64,000 nt of DNA from Rivularia sp. MS3 (lineage in GTDB: Bacteria; Cyanobacteriota; Cyanobacteriia; Cyanobacteriales; Nostocaceae): positions 62,001-126,000 of the forward strand of contig JAHCMI010000007.1 in the NCBI GenBank assembly GCA_019192545.1. Reading direction: 5' to 3'. A program made the position numbers and the translations under genes. Within the stretch, counting starts at the first letter, position 1, and every line of letters starts with the position of its first letter. Shown here piece by piece: positions 9,428-16,922 of this stretch. The notes under the pieces were generated by a model. It was not told the origin of the DNA, searched no databases, and saw only the letters and a list, made by a program, of their open reading frames with translations.

Positions 9428-9802
9428 GTGAATAGCAGTGAAATACGTTCTTATAGAGATTTACGAGTTTGGCAAAAGGGAATGGACATTGCAGAACAAT
9501 GTTATTTGTTGACTAGGAATTATTCTAAGCAAGAAATATATGGAATGTCCTCGCAAATACAACGAGCAGCTGTTTCGATACCGGCAAATATAGCAGAAGG
9601 ATATGGAAGAAATTCAAAGGGAGAATACGTTCAGTTTCTTAGAGTATCTCAAGGCTCTTTAAAAGAATTAGAAACTCATCTTATTCTGAGTGTTCGGGTT
9701 AATTTGGCAACTTCTGAGGCTGCTAATCCAATATTGGAAGATTGTGAATCCGTTGGTAGAATGCTACGTTCTCTAATTCGCTCTATTCAAAACTCAATGT
9801 AA
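9428..9802 (+). CDS. Four-helix bundle protein (23S rRNA intervening-sequence protein family)
   Basis: A 124-residue protein beginning 'YRDLRVWQKGMDIAEQCYLLT', with 'QIQRAAVSIPANIAEGYGR' and 'EYVQFLRVSQGSLKELETHL'. These are the hallmark segments of the four-helix bundle family originally found in intervening sequences of 23S rRNA genes and common as stand-alone genes in cyanobacteria. The molecular role is unknown. It is the only plus-strand gene inside the minus-strand transfer operon and its 3' end overlaps the VirB3-like gene by 9 bp. It looks like a later insertion between the VirB3- and VirB4-like genes. Confidence 0.85.
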   Translation: MNSSEIRSYRDLRVWQKGMDIAEQCYLLTRNYSKQEIYGMSSQIQRAAVSIPANIAEGYGRNSKGEYVQFLRVSQGSLKELETHLILSVRVNLATSEAANPILEDCESVGRMLRSLIRSIQNSM

Positions 9803-10150
9803 TCCTGAATTTTTACGACCCTTCTTTCTCTTCTTCTTTACTACTGCCAACTGCCGATTGCCGACTGCCTCATACCTAATACCAACCCTAATCCAGTTAG
9901 GAGTTGAAACAAATTTCGATAAGATTCTCCAAGCACCATTAGCAGTTAACACCCACCAAGTCGAAATTCCCCAAGCTGCAATTGAAATTGTCCAAACCCA
10001 ATTTAAGCGTAGTAAACCGTGAGCTAGGTAATAGGAACTTCCACAAATAATTGCCCAAGGAACTAACTGGTCAGCAGGAAAAGGTCCGATTGATGGTTGT
10101 TTACCTAAAGTCGCATTAACTTTTCGATACTTTGATTTTTCTGATTCCAT
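9794..10150 (-). CDS. VirB3-like small membrane protein, C-terminus altered by a repeat
   Basis: A 118-residue protein with two predicted membrane helices at ~28-45 and ~50-68 (WAIICGSSYYLAHGLL and WTISIAAWGISTWWVL). VirB3/TraL/TrbD proteins are small two-helix inner-membrane partners encoded just before VirB4, which is the position here. The last ~25 residues (AVGNRQLAVVKKKRKKGRK) come from a heptanucleotide array and a basic tract, so the natural C-terminus probably ended near 'RIGIRY'-like residues ~90. Assignment is by size, topology and context. Confidence 0.5.
   Translation of the reverse strand: MESEKSKYRKVNATLGKQPSIGPFPADQLVPWAIICGSSYYLAHGLLRLNWVWTISIAAWGISTWWVLTANGAWRILSKFVSTPNWIRVGIRYEAVGNRQLAVVKKKRKKGRKNSGLH
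9842..9869. repeat. Heptanucleotide array inside the 3' end of the VirB3-like gene
   Basis: TACTGCC, AACTGCC, GATTGCC, GACTGCC, translated as part of the C-terminal tail. Confidence 0.88.
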
Positions 10151-10194
10151 ACATTACCTACCATTTTTGTATAAATTCTTCCCCCTGCTGCTGC

Positions 10195-10222
10195 GGCAGT
10201 AGGCAGTCGGGAATCGGCAGTG
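10195..10222. repeat. Heptanucleotide array, 4 units
   Basis: GGCAGTA, GGCAGTC, GGGAATC, GGCAGTG, in the gap between the VirB2-like and VirB3-like genes. Confidence 0.88.
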
Positions 10223-10274
10223 GAAAAGGATATTGCAACACAGAATAATTAATACATTTTTTCTTTTCTTATTC

Positions 10275-10302
10275 GACTGCCGACTGCCGATTGCCCACTG
10301 CC
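10275..10302. repeat. Heptanucleotide array, 4 units, opposite orientation
   Basis: GACTGCC, GACTGCC, GATTGCC, CACTGCC, ending 4 bp from the VirB2-like stop codon. With the array at 10195-10222 it forms an inverted pair about 50 bp apart that could fold into a hairpin in the transcript. Confidence 0.88.
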
Positions 10303-10305
10303 CTC

Positions 10306-10893
10306 TTATCCTCCGGGTGCTGCACCACCTCCACCACCAATAATCAAATTCGCCAAAATATCGCCCACTGTCACCGCAATTAAAATAATCATTGGTGTAC
10401 GGGCTAAATTTTGCCAATCTTCGTCCTGCCTTGAGGCCTGAATTACCTTTACTAAAGATATTCCTAAGTAAATTAAAAACAAACCTCGCAACACGTTAAA
10501 TACTAATGGAATAGCTTCTCCCGCACCTGTAAATTGTCCAGTCATCCAGGTTTCTGCGTTTTGAAAAAACTGTGCTTGCGCTGGTGTTGATAATGCGTTT
10601 AACAGAAAAAAAGTACCACATATTATAAATATAGGTGTGGATAATCGATAGTACCCAGAAAGCTTTTCTAAAAAAGTAAACAGACTATTAAATTTATGTC
10701 TCCAAGCTATTGCAACTGTTGCAAAAATACCCAAAATAACTGTTGTAAAGCTTGCTAGGTTTGGATTGACAATTGCATTGAATACTGTGATTGCAAGTGC
10801 AGTAATCCATAAAGAAGAATTAGATATTGAATAAAAGGGGGCGTAGAGTCTTGGGGATATCGAATCACGGGATGTTCTTAAAGACATTAACAT
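10306..10893 (-). CDS. VirB2/TrbC-like pilin candidate with a long N-terminal extension
   Basis: A 195-residue protein. Two hydrophobic segments lie at ~28-65 and ~85-105. A signal-peptidase-like site AQAQ follows at ~106-109, and then come two more hydrophobic helices (~128-146 and ~165-187) ending in a Gly-rich tail GGGGGAAPGG. The final ~85 residues have the layout of VirB2/TrbC pilins: a processed small protein with two membrane helices and a short loop. The longer-than-usual N-terminal part could be a separate membrane anchor. It is the first gene of the transfer operon, the usual place for the pilin. Confidence 0.5.
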   Translation of the reverse strand: MLMSLRTSRDSISPRLYAPFYSISNSSLWITALAITVFNAIVNPNLASFTTVILGIFATVAIAWRHKFNSLFTFLEKLSGYYRLSTPIFIICGTFFLLNALSTPAQAQFFQNAETWMTGQFTGAGEAIPLVFNVLRGLFLIYLGISLVKVIQASRQDEDWQNLARTPMIILIAVTVGDILANLIIGGGGGAAPGG

Positions 10894-11245
10894 TCAAATC
10901 CAATCGTTTTCTCTCTCTTTGATAGCTTGTTTCAACTTCAAAATTAATCATCCAATCGAGGTAAATAAAAATCCCATTTTTCTACGATTGCATATTATTT
11001 AATATGACTATAAATATTACATTTGTATAATATTTTATTGTGTATTAATACGCTTTTATTGATATTTAAGGTATTAAAATATTAATTTCAATTCCAATAT
11101 TAATGTAAAAATACATAGATTGAACTTTAAACTGGCTACTAACAGTTTAAGTACTCTACTTAAGTATTACAAAATATATTTACTATGCTGCCCATTACAA
11201 CTATTAATGTTTACTCAAACTGCGAAACATTAATAAATTTGTTAT
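10894..11245. other. AT-rich intergenic region upstream of the transfer operon
   Basis: No open frame of note on either strand. It lies between the parB terminator and the first transfer gene and must contain the operon promoter. Short repeats of TTAAGTA-type sequence occur near 11146-11166. I cannot assign a specific promoter. Confidence 0.5.
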
Positions 11246-11279
11246 TAAAAATAGCCCTAAGCTTATCATGCTTGGGCTA
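11246..11279 (-). terminator. Rho-independent terminator after the parB-like gene
   Basis: On the minus strand, TAGCCCAAGC (11279-11270) pairs with GCTTAGGGCTA (11262-11252), with a 7-nt loop and one bulged base, and is followed by TTTTTA. It sits ~50 bp beyond the ParB-like stop and insulates the transfer operon from the replication genes. Confidence 0.8.
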
Positions 11280-11329
11280 AAAGTAAAATAGTCGATATTT
11301 CCATAATTTATGTAGTTACAGACGCAATT

Positions 11330-12466
11330 TTATAAATCGTATTCTTTCTCTAAAAAAGACAGTATTCGTTCCTGCTTGGATGTGAGATTAGCAGGGTCAT
11401 GTATTCTTGAAAGCGCTTCAAGTACAGCTATATGAGTAGTTTCTCCGTCCTTACAAACTATATCCGCTAATCGCCGAATACGTTGACAATTTTGAGCCGC
11501 GATTTCTTCAGATACAGTATATGTTGGTTCTAAGTTTTCAGGTTTAACTGTGGGGAAGTCCATTTTCCAGGTTTTAATAGCACAGCTATGAAGGTTCACC
11601 GCATTAATTATGCACCAACATCGAGAATATTGCTTTAAATCTGGGTCGCCCTTAGAAATAATTTGGCAGACTTCACCTACAATTCTGGGGTTAGGAACTC
11701 GCTGCTTGTCCTTAATTTGTTGGACAATGCTTTTGTTTCCTTGTTTATTGTCGAATATCTGTTTAGCTAAAGTACTTCCTTGAGTATGCACTACTTGGGC
11801 TAGCGATAGAATATCTTCTTTGGTCATCTTGGGGCTACGAGATAAAATTGAATGCTTAACTTTTTCTCCTAAAGCATCAGCTAAAGTGTCTAGTGCTTGG
11901 CTTAATTTCGCATCGTTCTTAATTGTCCTGGGACTAACTTTATATTCAGTAGCTAAAGATTTAGCTTTATCCATCGAGATAGCATCTTCTACTTCTTCTT
12001 CCGAAGTGCAAAACTTGCACTTCGGGGAATTCTGTTTCAAATTATCCTCACGATTACCCTTCAAATGCAGATAGCGTTTCCCTCTCAAATAACTTGCTAC
12101 TTCTGGTGTAGTATTACGTCTTCCCAATTGATTGTTAACAATCCAGCAAATAGCATCATCTCTGGATGGCATATCAATTTCTACAATTTTGTATGGAATT
12201 TGATTTTTAGTACAAATTTCATAACGGTTATGACCATCTAAGATAATAGACTTTCCTTCCCAGACTACCAGAGGGTCAATACAGCCAAATTCTTTTAAAT
12301 TTGCTTCCAATTGTGTTTTCTCTTCTACAGAGAGTGGAGGAATTAGATTTTTAAATTCAGAGTCAATCTGAAGTTCTTGGCTAAATGAGGGTGGTATCAA
12401 TTGTAAATTCTGTTGTTCGTCAGGAATTGTTGAAGCTAAATTTATACTCATAGCTATTCTGCTCAC
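11330..12466 (-). CDS. ParB/Spo0J-family DNA-binding protein
   Basis: A 378-residue protein with a ParB N-terminal nuclease-like/CTPase domain at ~35-125: 'IPPLSVEEKTQLEANLKEFGCIDPLVVWEG', 'ILDGHNRYEIC' and 'WIVNNQLGRRN'. A helix-turn-helix-like region follows near 160-190 (MDKAKSLATEYKVSPRTIKNDA). ParB-type proteins bind centromere or operator sites for plasmid partition or act as regulators. No ParA ATPase is visible next to it, so it may act as a regulator, or with a ParA elsewhere. It is encoded downstream of the DnaB-like helicase, with its own terminator. Confidence 0.8.
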   Translation of the reverse strand: MSRIAMSINLASTIPDEQQNLQLIPPSFSQELQIDSEFKNLIPPLSVEEKTQLEANLKEFGCIDPLVVWEGKSIILDGHNRYEICTKNQIPYKIVEIDMPSRDDAICWIVNNQLGRRNTTPEVASYLRGKRYLHLKGNREDNLKQNSPKCKFCTSEEEVEDAISMDKAKSLATEYKVSPRTIKNDAKLSQALDTLADALGEKVKHSILSRSPKMTKEDILSLAQVVHTQGSTLAKQIFDNKQGNKSIVQQIKDKQRVPNPRIVGEVCQIISKGDPDLKQYSRCWCIINAVNLHSCAIKTWKMDFPTVKPENLEPTYTVSEEIAAQNCQRIRRLADIVCKDGETTHIAVLEALSRIHDPANLTSKQERILSFLEKEYDL

Positions 12467-12506
12467 AAATTGTATCTACTAGACGCGAAGATTGTTATCG
12501 TCAGTT

Positions 12507-13868
12507 TCATTCCATCAGTGACGCAATAACTCCATAAGATTTATCAAACAAGACAGTGGCAGTACCAGTTTCTCCATGTCTTGCCTTAGCCACAATCAGT
12601 TCTAATATTTTTTGGTCTGACGTATTCGGGTTATAGTATTCATCCCTATATGCGAGGATAATATTATCGGCAACCATCTCTAATATTCCCGACTGGCTAA
12701 GGTCGCTCATTGTTGGGCGCTTAACTGGTCTACTTTCGACAGCCCGATTAATTTGGGAAAGTGCTAATACCGGAACATCTAAATCACCTGCCATTTTATA
12801 AAGTTCTCTTGCCACCGCCCCTAACTCATAACTGCGATTACCGCTCGAATCTTCAGCCATCATTTGTAGGTAATCAATTACAACCAAGCCTATTTTTCCT
12901 TTCTTGGTTTTGATTTGACGACATTCATGGGCAATGTCAGAGACTTTAATCCCCCTACTGTCGCTAATATAGAGCGGTAAATTTGATGCAATATTGACAA
13001 TCTTGTTGATATTGCTTAATTCCCAATCAGCCAAGGTTTCACTCAAAGCTCGGTGTCTGCGGATACGGTCGCTTTGTATTGGAATAAGGTCGCACTCAGA
13101 GTAATCGGAAGCAATACTGATTAAACTCCACAAGCGATATTCCAATTGTTCTTTAGTCATTTCTAGTGAAAAAAATATCACTGGGAGAGAATGCTCTAAT
13201 ATCATCCTTAATGCCAGATTTAAAGAAATAGCGCTTTTCCCCATTGATGGTCTGCCTGCAACCAAAGTTAACGTACCTGGTTCAAATCCCACTATCAACT
13301 TATCTAGTTGCTCAAATCCTGTTGAATAAATAGGATTGACATTTTCTATTTCTTTGTAAGCAGCAAAGGCTATTGTGCTGTTATGTTCGGTATTTGAGCA
13401 AGTCCTTTGATTGGAGATTTGAAAGATTTTTTGTTCGGAACTATCTAATATTTGTGGTAGCTCAATTTCTGTCTGATAGCCAAGTTGAACGATTTCGTTA
13501 CCTGCTTTTATCAACTGCCTCCTTCTATACTTTTCCATAATCAAATCGGCGAGAAAATCGATGTTTACTGCTGATACAGTACGGTCTACAAGTGTTGCTA
13601 ATTTATTTCGACCTCCTATACTTCCAAGTAAATTGTGGTCTTTGAGCCAACTAATAATCGTTAATAAATCTGTTGGTTTACTTTGATTATCAAGTTGCAC
13701 CGCAGCACTATAAATATCTTGATGACCTTTGACATAAAAAGCTTCTGAGATTAAGTGAAAGCGTACTCTCGCAATAGCTTGGGGGTCTAGAATGATTCCG
13801 CCGAGAACAGCTTCTTCAGCTTCTATATTTGCAGGGGGCATCTGATGAATATTGTTATTCATGCTCAT
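12507..13868 (-). CDS. dnaB: DnaB-type replicative helicase
   Basis: A 453-residue protein with the DnaB N-terminal domain ('PPANIEAEEAVLGGIILDP' at ~11-29) and the RecA-like helicase domain: Walker A GRPSMGKS at 205-212, 'VIFFSLEMTKEQLEYRL', Walker B 'IGLVVIDYLQMM', and 'LALSQINRAVESR..KRPTMSDLSQSG'. The length matches DnaB. It unwinds DNA ahead of the replisome as a hexamer. Being encoded next to an initiator-like protein and iteron-like repeats, it is probably an element-borne helicase rather than the chromosomal copy. Its start overlaps the preceding small gene by 14 bp. Confidence 0.9.
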   Translation of the reverse strand: MSMNNNIHQMPPANIEAEEAVLGGIILDPQAIARVRFHLISEAFYVKGHQDIYSAAVQLDNQSKPTDLLTIISWLKDHNLLGSIGGRNKLATLVDRTVSAVNIDFLADLIMEKYRRRQLIKAGNEIVQLGYQTEIELPQILDSSEQKIFQISNQRTCSNTEHNSTIAFAAYKEIENVNPIYSTGFEQLDKLIVGFEPGTLTLVAGRPSMGKSAISLNLALRMILEHSLPVIFFSLEMTKEQLEYRLWSLISIASDYSECDLIPIQSDRIRRHRALSETLADWELSNINKIVNIASNLPLYISDSRGIKVSDIAHECRQIKTKKGKIGLVVIDYLQMMAEDSSGNRSYELGAVARELYKMAGDLDVPVLALSQINRAVESRPVKRPTMSDLSQSGILEMVADNIILAYRDEYYNPNTSDQKILELIVAKARHGETGTATVLFDKSYGVIASLME

Positions 13869-14220
13869 CTTTCTCTTTGTGCAACGACTCTTTACAAGCG
13901 ACAGTAGCAGTAACGGTTTGTTCTTCTAATTTACGCTTCCATTGTTTCACTTGCTCTCTTGCTTGTATGCGAGAAAGTTCTTCTTGATGTCTGGAACTTC
14001 GAGAAGCTTTATAAAAACGATATTGAACTTCCCAACGGTTTTCTCCAGCTTTGGTTTTACTTGCCAACCATGCTTCTAAATCAATCACCTCCTGACTAAG
14101 ATTTTTCGCTTTTTCTTGACAAAAATTCAAAAAACTAGCTCGCTCCTGTTCTGAGAGAGTCTTTATAAAGTCTGAATAAGTCTTAATAGTCTGAGGAGTT
14201 CTCAAACCACCATCTGACAA
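13855..14220 (-). CDS. Small charged helical protein upstream of dnaB, function unknown
   Basis: A 121-residue ORF, start TTG at 14220. It is strongly helical and charged, rich in Glu, Lys, Arg and Gln, especially after residue 75 (RIQAREQVKQWKRKLEEQ). The frame is open upstream through several of the 20-bp palindromes, so the true start is uncertain. It overlaps dnaB by 14 bp, suggesting co-translation. A helicase-loading or accessory replication role is possible from context only; I do not recognise the family. Confidence 0.5.
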   Translation of the reverse strand: MSDGGLRTPQTIKTYSDFIKTLSEQERASFLNFCQEKAKNLSQEVIDLEAWLASKTKAGENRWEVQYRFYKASRSSRHQEELSRIQAREQVKQWKRKLEEQTVTATVACKESLHKEKDEHE

Positions 14221-14239
14221 AGGTTCTGACTGCTGCTCG

Positions 14240-14332
14240 TTTCCTATAGGAAATTGTGGTTTCCTATAGGAAACCGAGGTTTCCTCTACGAAACTTGGGT
14301 TTCCTATACGAAACCTTGTTTCCTATAGGAAA
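14240..14332. repeat. Iteron-like array: five palindromes at 20-bp spacing
   Basis: Five copies of an (im)perfect palindrome TTTCCTATAGGAAA begin at 14240, 14260, 14280, 14300 and 14319. Copies 1, 2 and 5 are perfect palindromes, and copies 3 and 4 differ in the middle (TTTCCTCTACGAAA, TTTCCTATACGAAA). The near-constant 20-bp period puts all sites on the same face of the helix, as expected for cooperative binding by an initiator or repressor. The array overlaps the 3' end of the winged-helix gene and immediately precedes the helicase operon. Confidence 0.85.
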
Positions 14333-14668
14333 CTCAGTATTTTTGTATTGGTCAGTAGTTATTTTAATTCTGACCTTCGATATTTGTGCCTCAATCAAAC
14401 CTACGTGGTCTAATTTCTTAACTGCTTTTGATGCTGCTCCTTTCGAGATATTTAATTCTTTAGCCATTTCCGTAATGCTGTACTCTAAGTGGCGATCGCC
14501 AAATGGGTCGAGCGAACGTAAGTAATACAGCACCTTGATTTCGGCTCCAGTCAAGTTTTTCACAGTTTCCACCCATTCATTGTGAATTAGACGATAAAAA
14601 AGAGGTGTTTTTTGTTTGTGTTCGCCAGAATTAAACTCACTCTGGGAGCAGCAATTGTTTTTAGTCAT
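14264..14668 (-). CDS. Winged-helix protein, plasmid replication initiator/regulator-like
   Basis: A 134-residue protein. Residues ~40-105 form a winged helix-turn-helix: 'LTGAEIKVLYYLRSLDPFG' then 'YSITEMAKELNISKGAASKAVKKLDHVGLIEAQ'. This resembles the N-terminal DNA-binding domain of some plasmid replication proteins and MarR-like regulators. The last ~24 residues (EFPIGNKVSYRKPKFRRGN) are encoded by the palindromic array, and the stop codon falls in a palindrome. The neighbours dnaB and parB support a replication role. Full-length initiators are longer, so this could be a truncated initiator or a dedicated repressor of the downstream operon. Confidence 0.6.
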   Translation of the reverse strand: MTKNNCCSQSEFNSGEHKQKTPLFYRLIHNEWVETVKNLTGAEIKVLYYLRSLDPFGDRHLEYSITEMAKELNISKGAASKAVKKLDHVGLIEAQISKVRIKITTDQYKNTEFPIGNKVSYRKPKFRRGNLGFL

Positions 14669-14819
14669 ATATTTTTAGAAAGCTTGAAACATTTAAGCCG
14701 AGCTACAGGTCTATCAGTTAGGCACTTAAAAATCGATGCTTAACAAAAACTGTGGTGCTATGATGTGGGTACTCAAAGCCGTCTCACTTATTTGTGAGTC
14801 GTGATTACAAGAAGTAAGC

Positions 14820-14867
14820 ATTGCTGAAATAGCAATTACAGGAATATAGTATTGCTAATTTGGCAAT
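14820..14867. promoter_or_regulatory. Two matching operator-like inverted repeats upstream of an HTH gene
   Basis: ATTGC-N7-GCAAT occurs twice, at 14820-14836 and 14851-14867, 31 bp apart (about three helical turns). They end 22 bp before the start codon of the HTH gene at 14890, which suggests autoregulation. Confidence 0.55.
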
Positions 14868-14889
14868 CATTAAGTAAAGAAATGTTGCG

Positions 14890-15216
14890 ATGAGCCAGCA
14901 CAGAGAAATTTTTAATCAATTATTGTTGGCTTTTGGCTATTCAGCCAAACAAGTCAGCACTTGGACTGGAGTTCATCAAAGTCGTCTCAGTCGATTTCGC
15001 ACTGGAAAACTCGATTTAGAAGCAGGAGAATTTTTCAGCTTACTTGCTTGTATGCCAAAAGAATTTCAAGATAATTTTTGGTTGAAGATTCGTACAGAAG
15101 AAACGGATTGGCGCGTAAAAATACTATCTGCAAGTGATAATGACATTGAAGAAATTCTTAGAGGATTAGCAGATAGGTGGGCAAGCGTTGCAAGTAAGAC
15201 AAAAATAGCTTCCTAA
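14890..15216 (+). CDS. Small helix-turn-helix regulator (Cro/XRE-like)
   Basis: A 108-residue protein. Residues ~12-45 read 'AFGYSAKQVSTWTGVHQSRLSRFRTGKLDLEAGEF', a helix-turn-helix of the lambda-repressor/XRE type. The remainder is an acidic helical tail (DNDIEEILRGLADRW). It is transcribed away from the replication genes and is preceded by twin inverted repeats that it may bind. It is probably the regulator of this maintenance region. Confidence 0.7.
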   Translation: MSQHREIFNQLLLAFGYSAKQVSTWTGVHQSRLSRFRTGKLDLEAGEFFSLLACMPKEFQDNFWLKIRTEETDWRVKILSASDNDIEEILRGLADRWASVASKTKIAS

Positions 15217-15346
15217 CTTACTTTTTGCTGCTGGATTCTATTTGTAGAGAACGAAGAATGACTATTCTGCTATCCAGAAGCAGAAATTTATCAAACTGTT
15301 GAAAATTAGGAAAATTAAAAAATTAGCGTGGTTAAATATTCGGAAT

Positions 15347-15487
15347 TTAACTATCGGGAGAGTAGTCAATACTATTTTTCAACGAAGCAACTAAACGCAT
15401 TTTCAGCTTACGCAATCGCTGCACTAAACGTAAGCCATGCTGCGTTATTAGAATACGAACCGCAAGTGCACTACATTTTTTATTCAT
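15347..15487 (-). CDS. Possible small basic protein, 46 residues
   Basis: On the minus strand, ATG at 15487 is preceded by GGAG at a 9-nt spacing. The peptide is basic and helical (for example GLRLVQRLRKLKMRLVASL). It stands alone in a long AT-rich region otherwise poor in coding signal. I do not recognise a family. The ribosome binding site and composition are the only support. Confidence 0.35.
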   Translation of the reverse strand: MNKKCSALAVRILITQHGLRLVQRLRKLKMRLVASLKNSIDYSPDS

Positions 15488-16531
15488 AACTGTAAACTCC
15501 AAGTGCGAGTAAATAGGGAATCAATTAACGAGACAGTTGATATCCGCATGATTTCAAATTATGCGGGTATTAAAATCCATTAACAAATTTTCTGATAGTT
15601 TTACTGTAGCCGAAAACACTTAATAAAAAATGATGACTAAATTACAGGGAAAACAAATCTATCGAAAGTGATAATTGTTTTACTATTCTTGATTCTAAAA
15701 ATTATTTTTTGCGTTCAATAAAAAAGTTTTTATACAAATATTTAGTTGAACATCCTATGTAATTACACAACTAGTTTCAAAATTCATTCTATTAAATTTA
15801 GAATTTATAGACAGTCAAAGGCTAATGTAAACTGGCTTACAAAATTAGAGACGTAGAAAAAAGAACATTCTAAGCAAAACGATATATCATCGAGTTACAG
15901 CTATTTCTTATTAATTATTTTTTTACTGAATCTGAAATGCTTATAAAACAGGCAAATTTACCGTAATAAATCAAATTTTATTGAAATTTAGCTGAATTTA
16001 AGTATTCGGTTATCCCTGTGTTTCATAAATACTACAGCTTTTTGCTTAACTACTTACAATATTTTTTGTAAGTCTTATCCTGATTAGATTTAGAGTAATC
16101 CTAATTTTTATTTATTTACGTATTCAGAAATCTTTTAATTACAGCTTATTATACAGCTTGATATTTGCTATTAAATATTAGTTTATCCAAAAAATTGTCA
16201 AAATACAAAAATTTATGTATTAATAGTTCAAAGAGCTTCTTTTTGAGCCAAAACAGGTTTAATCGATTGATTCGGCGCGGTATTGTATGGTAGACAACAT
16301 TTTTTCTGTACTTGCATAGTGGGGGCTTGCAATTAGAAGAAAGGTTTGTTTATGAATTGCTGTCTTTAACTGCTTTCTTGTTGATTGTCTCGAATGTTAT
16401 GAACTTTGAGACATATTCAAACTTTAAATTGTTTCCAATCGCAATAGTTTTAATTACGGTAAGTCCGAAAAGGATGGAAGAAAAACTATTGCTAACAAAA
16501 TTCATTAGTGGTTGAAAAACAATAAAAATTT
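15488..16531. other. Long AT-rich region without a convincing gene
   Basis: About 1 kb of very AT-rich sequence with many stop codons in all frames. One TTG-started frame at 16312-16515 shows hydrophobic residues but no ribosome binding site. I see no clear repeats. It could hold an origin-type AT-rich segment or a non-coding RNA, but nothing specific supports either. Confidence 0.4.
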
Positions 16532-16544
16532 GGAGGTTAGTAAC

Positions 16545-16787
16545 TTGGCTAAACGAACAATGTATAAGTTACCAGCTGATGCGGAGCTGTTAACAATTCA
16601 AGAAGCATCAAAAAGGCTAGGAAAAGGTTTTAGCCGTAGTTCAATTCTGAGACGAATTAGGTCAGGACAATGGAAAGAAGGTTTGCATTGGGTGGATGCG
16701 AGACGCAATGATTCTATGAATCGTCTTATAAAAATCAATATTACTGCCGTATTGAACGGATTCACAACTCCAGTAGCTTTTCGTTAA
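16545..16787 (+). CDS. Small HTH DNA-binding protein, excisionase-like candidate
   Basis: An 80-residue protein if started at TTG 16545, which has GGAGG 8 bp upstream. A longer frame from 16512 lacks a ribosome binding site. Residues ~15-45 'ELLTIQEASKRLGKGFSRSSILRRIRSGQWKEGLHW' look like the MerR/excisionase-type winged helix. Such small proteins often serve as recombination directionality factors for tyrosine recombinases. One recombinase gene lies 4.5 kb away at 21249-22385. The final residues TPVAFR recur in a decayed sequence near 21180-21200. Confidence 0.6.
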   Translation: MAKRTMYKLPADAELLTIQEASKRLGKGFSRSSILRRIRSGQWKEGLHWVDARRNDSMNRLIKINITAVLNGFTTPVAFR

Positions 16788-16795
16788 ATTTTTCC

Positions 16796-16816
16796 GGAGG
16801 GATAATCAATCCCTCC
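16796..16816. repeat. Hairpin after the excisionase-like gene
   Basis: GGAGGGAT pairs with ATCCCTCC across a 5-nt loop, 9 bp after the stop codon. No T-run follows, so it may be an RNA-stability hairpin rather than a terminator. A related hairpin with the same preceding sequence occurs at 21210-21237. Confidence 0.6.
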
Positions 16817-16922
16817 TAGCTAACTTGAGTTAAAGTTTTAATGCCAAGTTACACTTAATTATTCGGTAATTTCTTGCTGACAATAAAAACTTTGGTACTG
16901 CGACTTCATTTTTATAGGATTA

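Noticed and set aside
10154-10417. An 87-residue frame with repeat-derived sequence
   Set aside because: It overlaps the VirB2-like gene and two heptanucleotide arrays, and its content is a shadow plus repeat translation.
16312-16515. A 67-residue TTG-started frame with hydrophobic residues
   Set aside because: No ribosome binding site, non-ATG start, no recognisable pattern; kept as part of the AT-rich tract.
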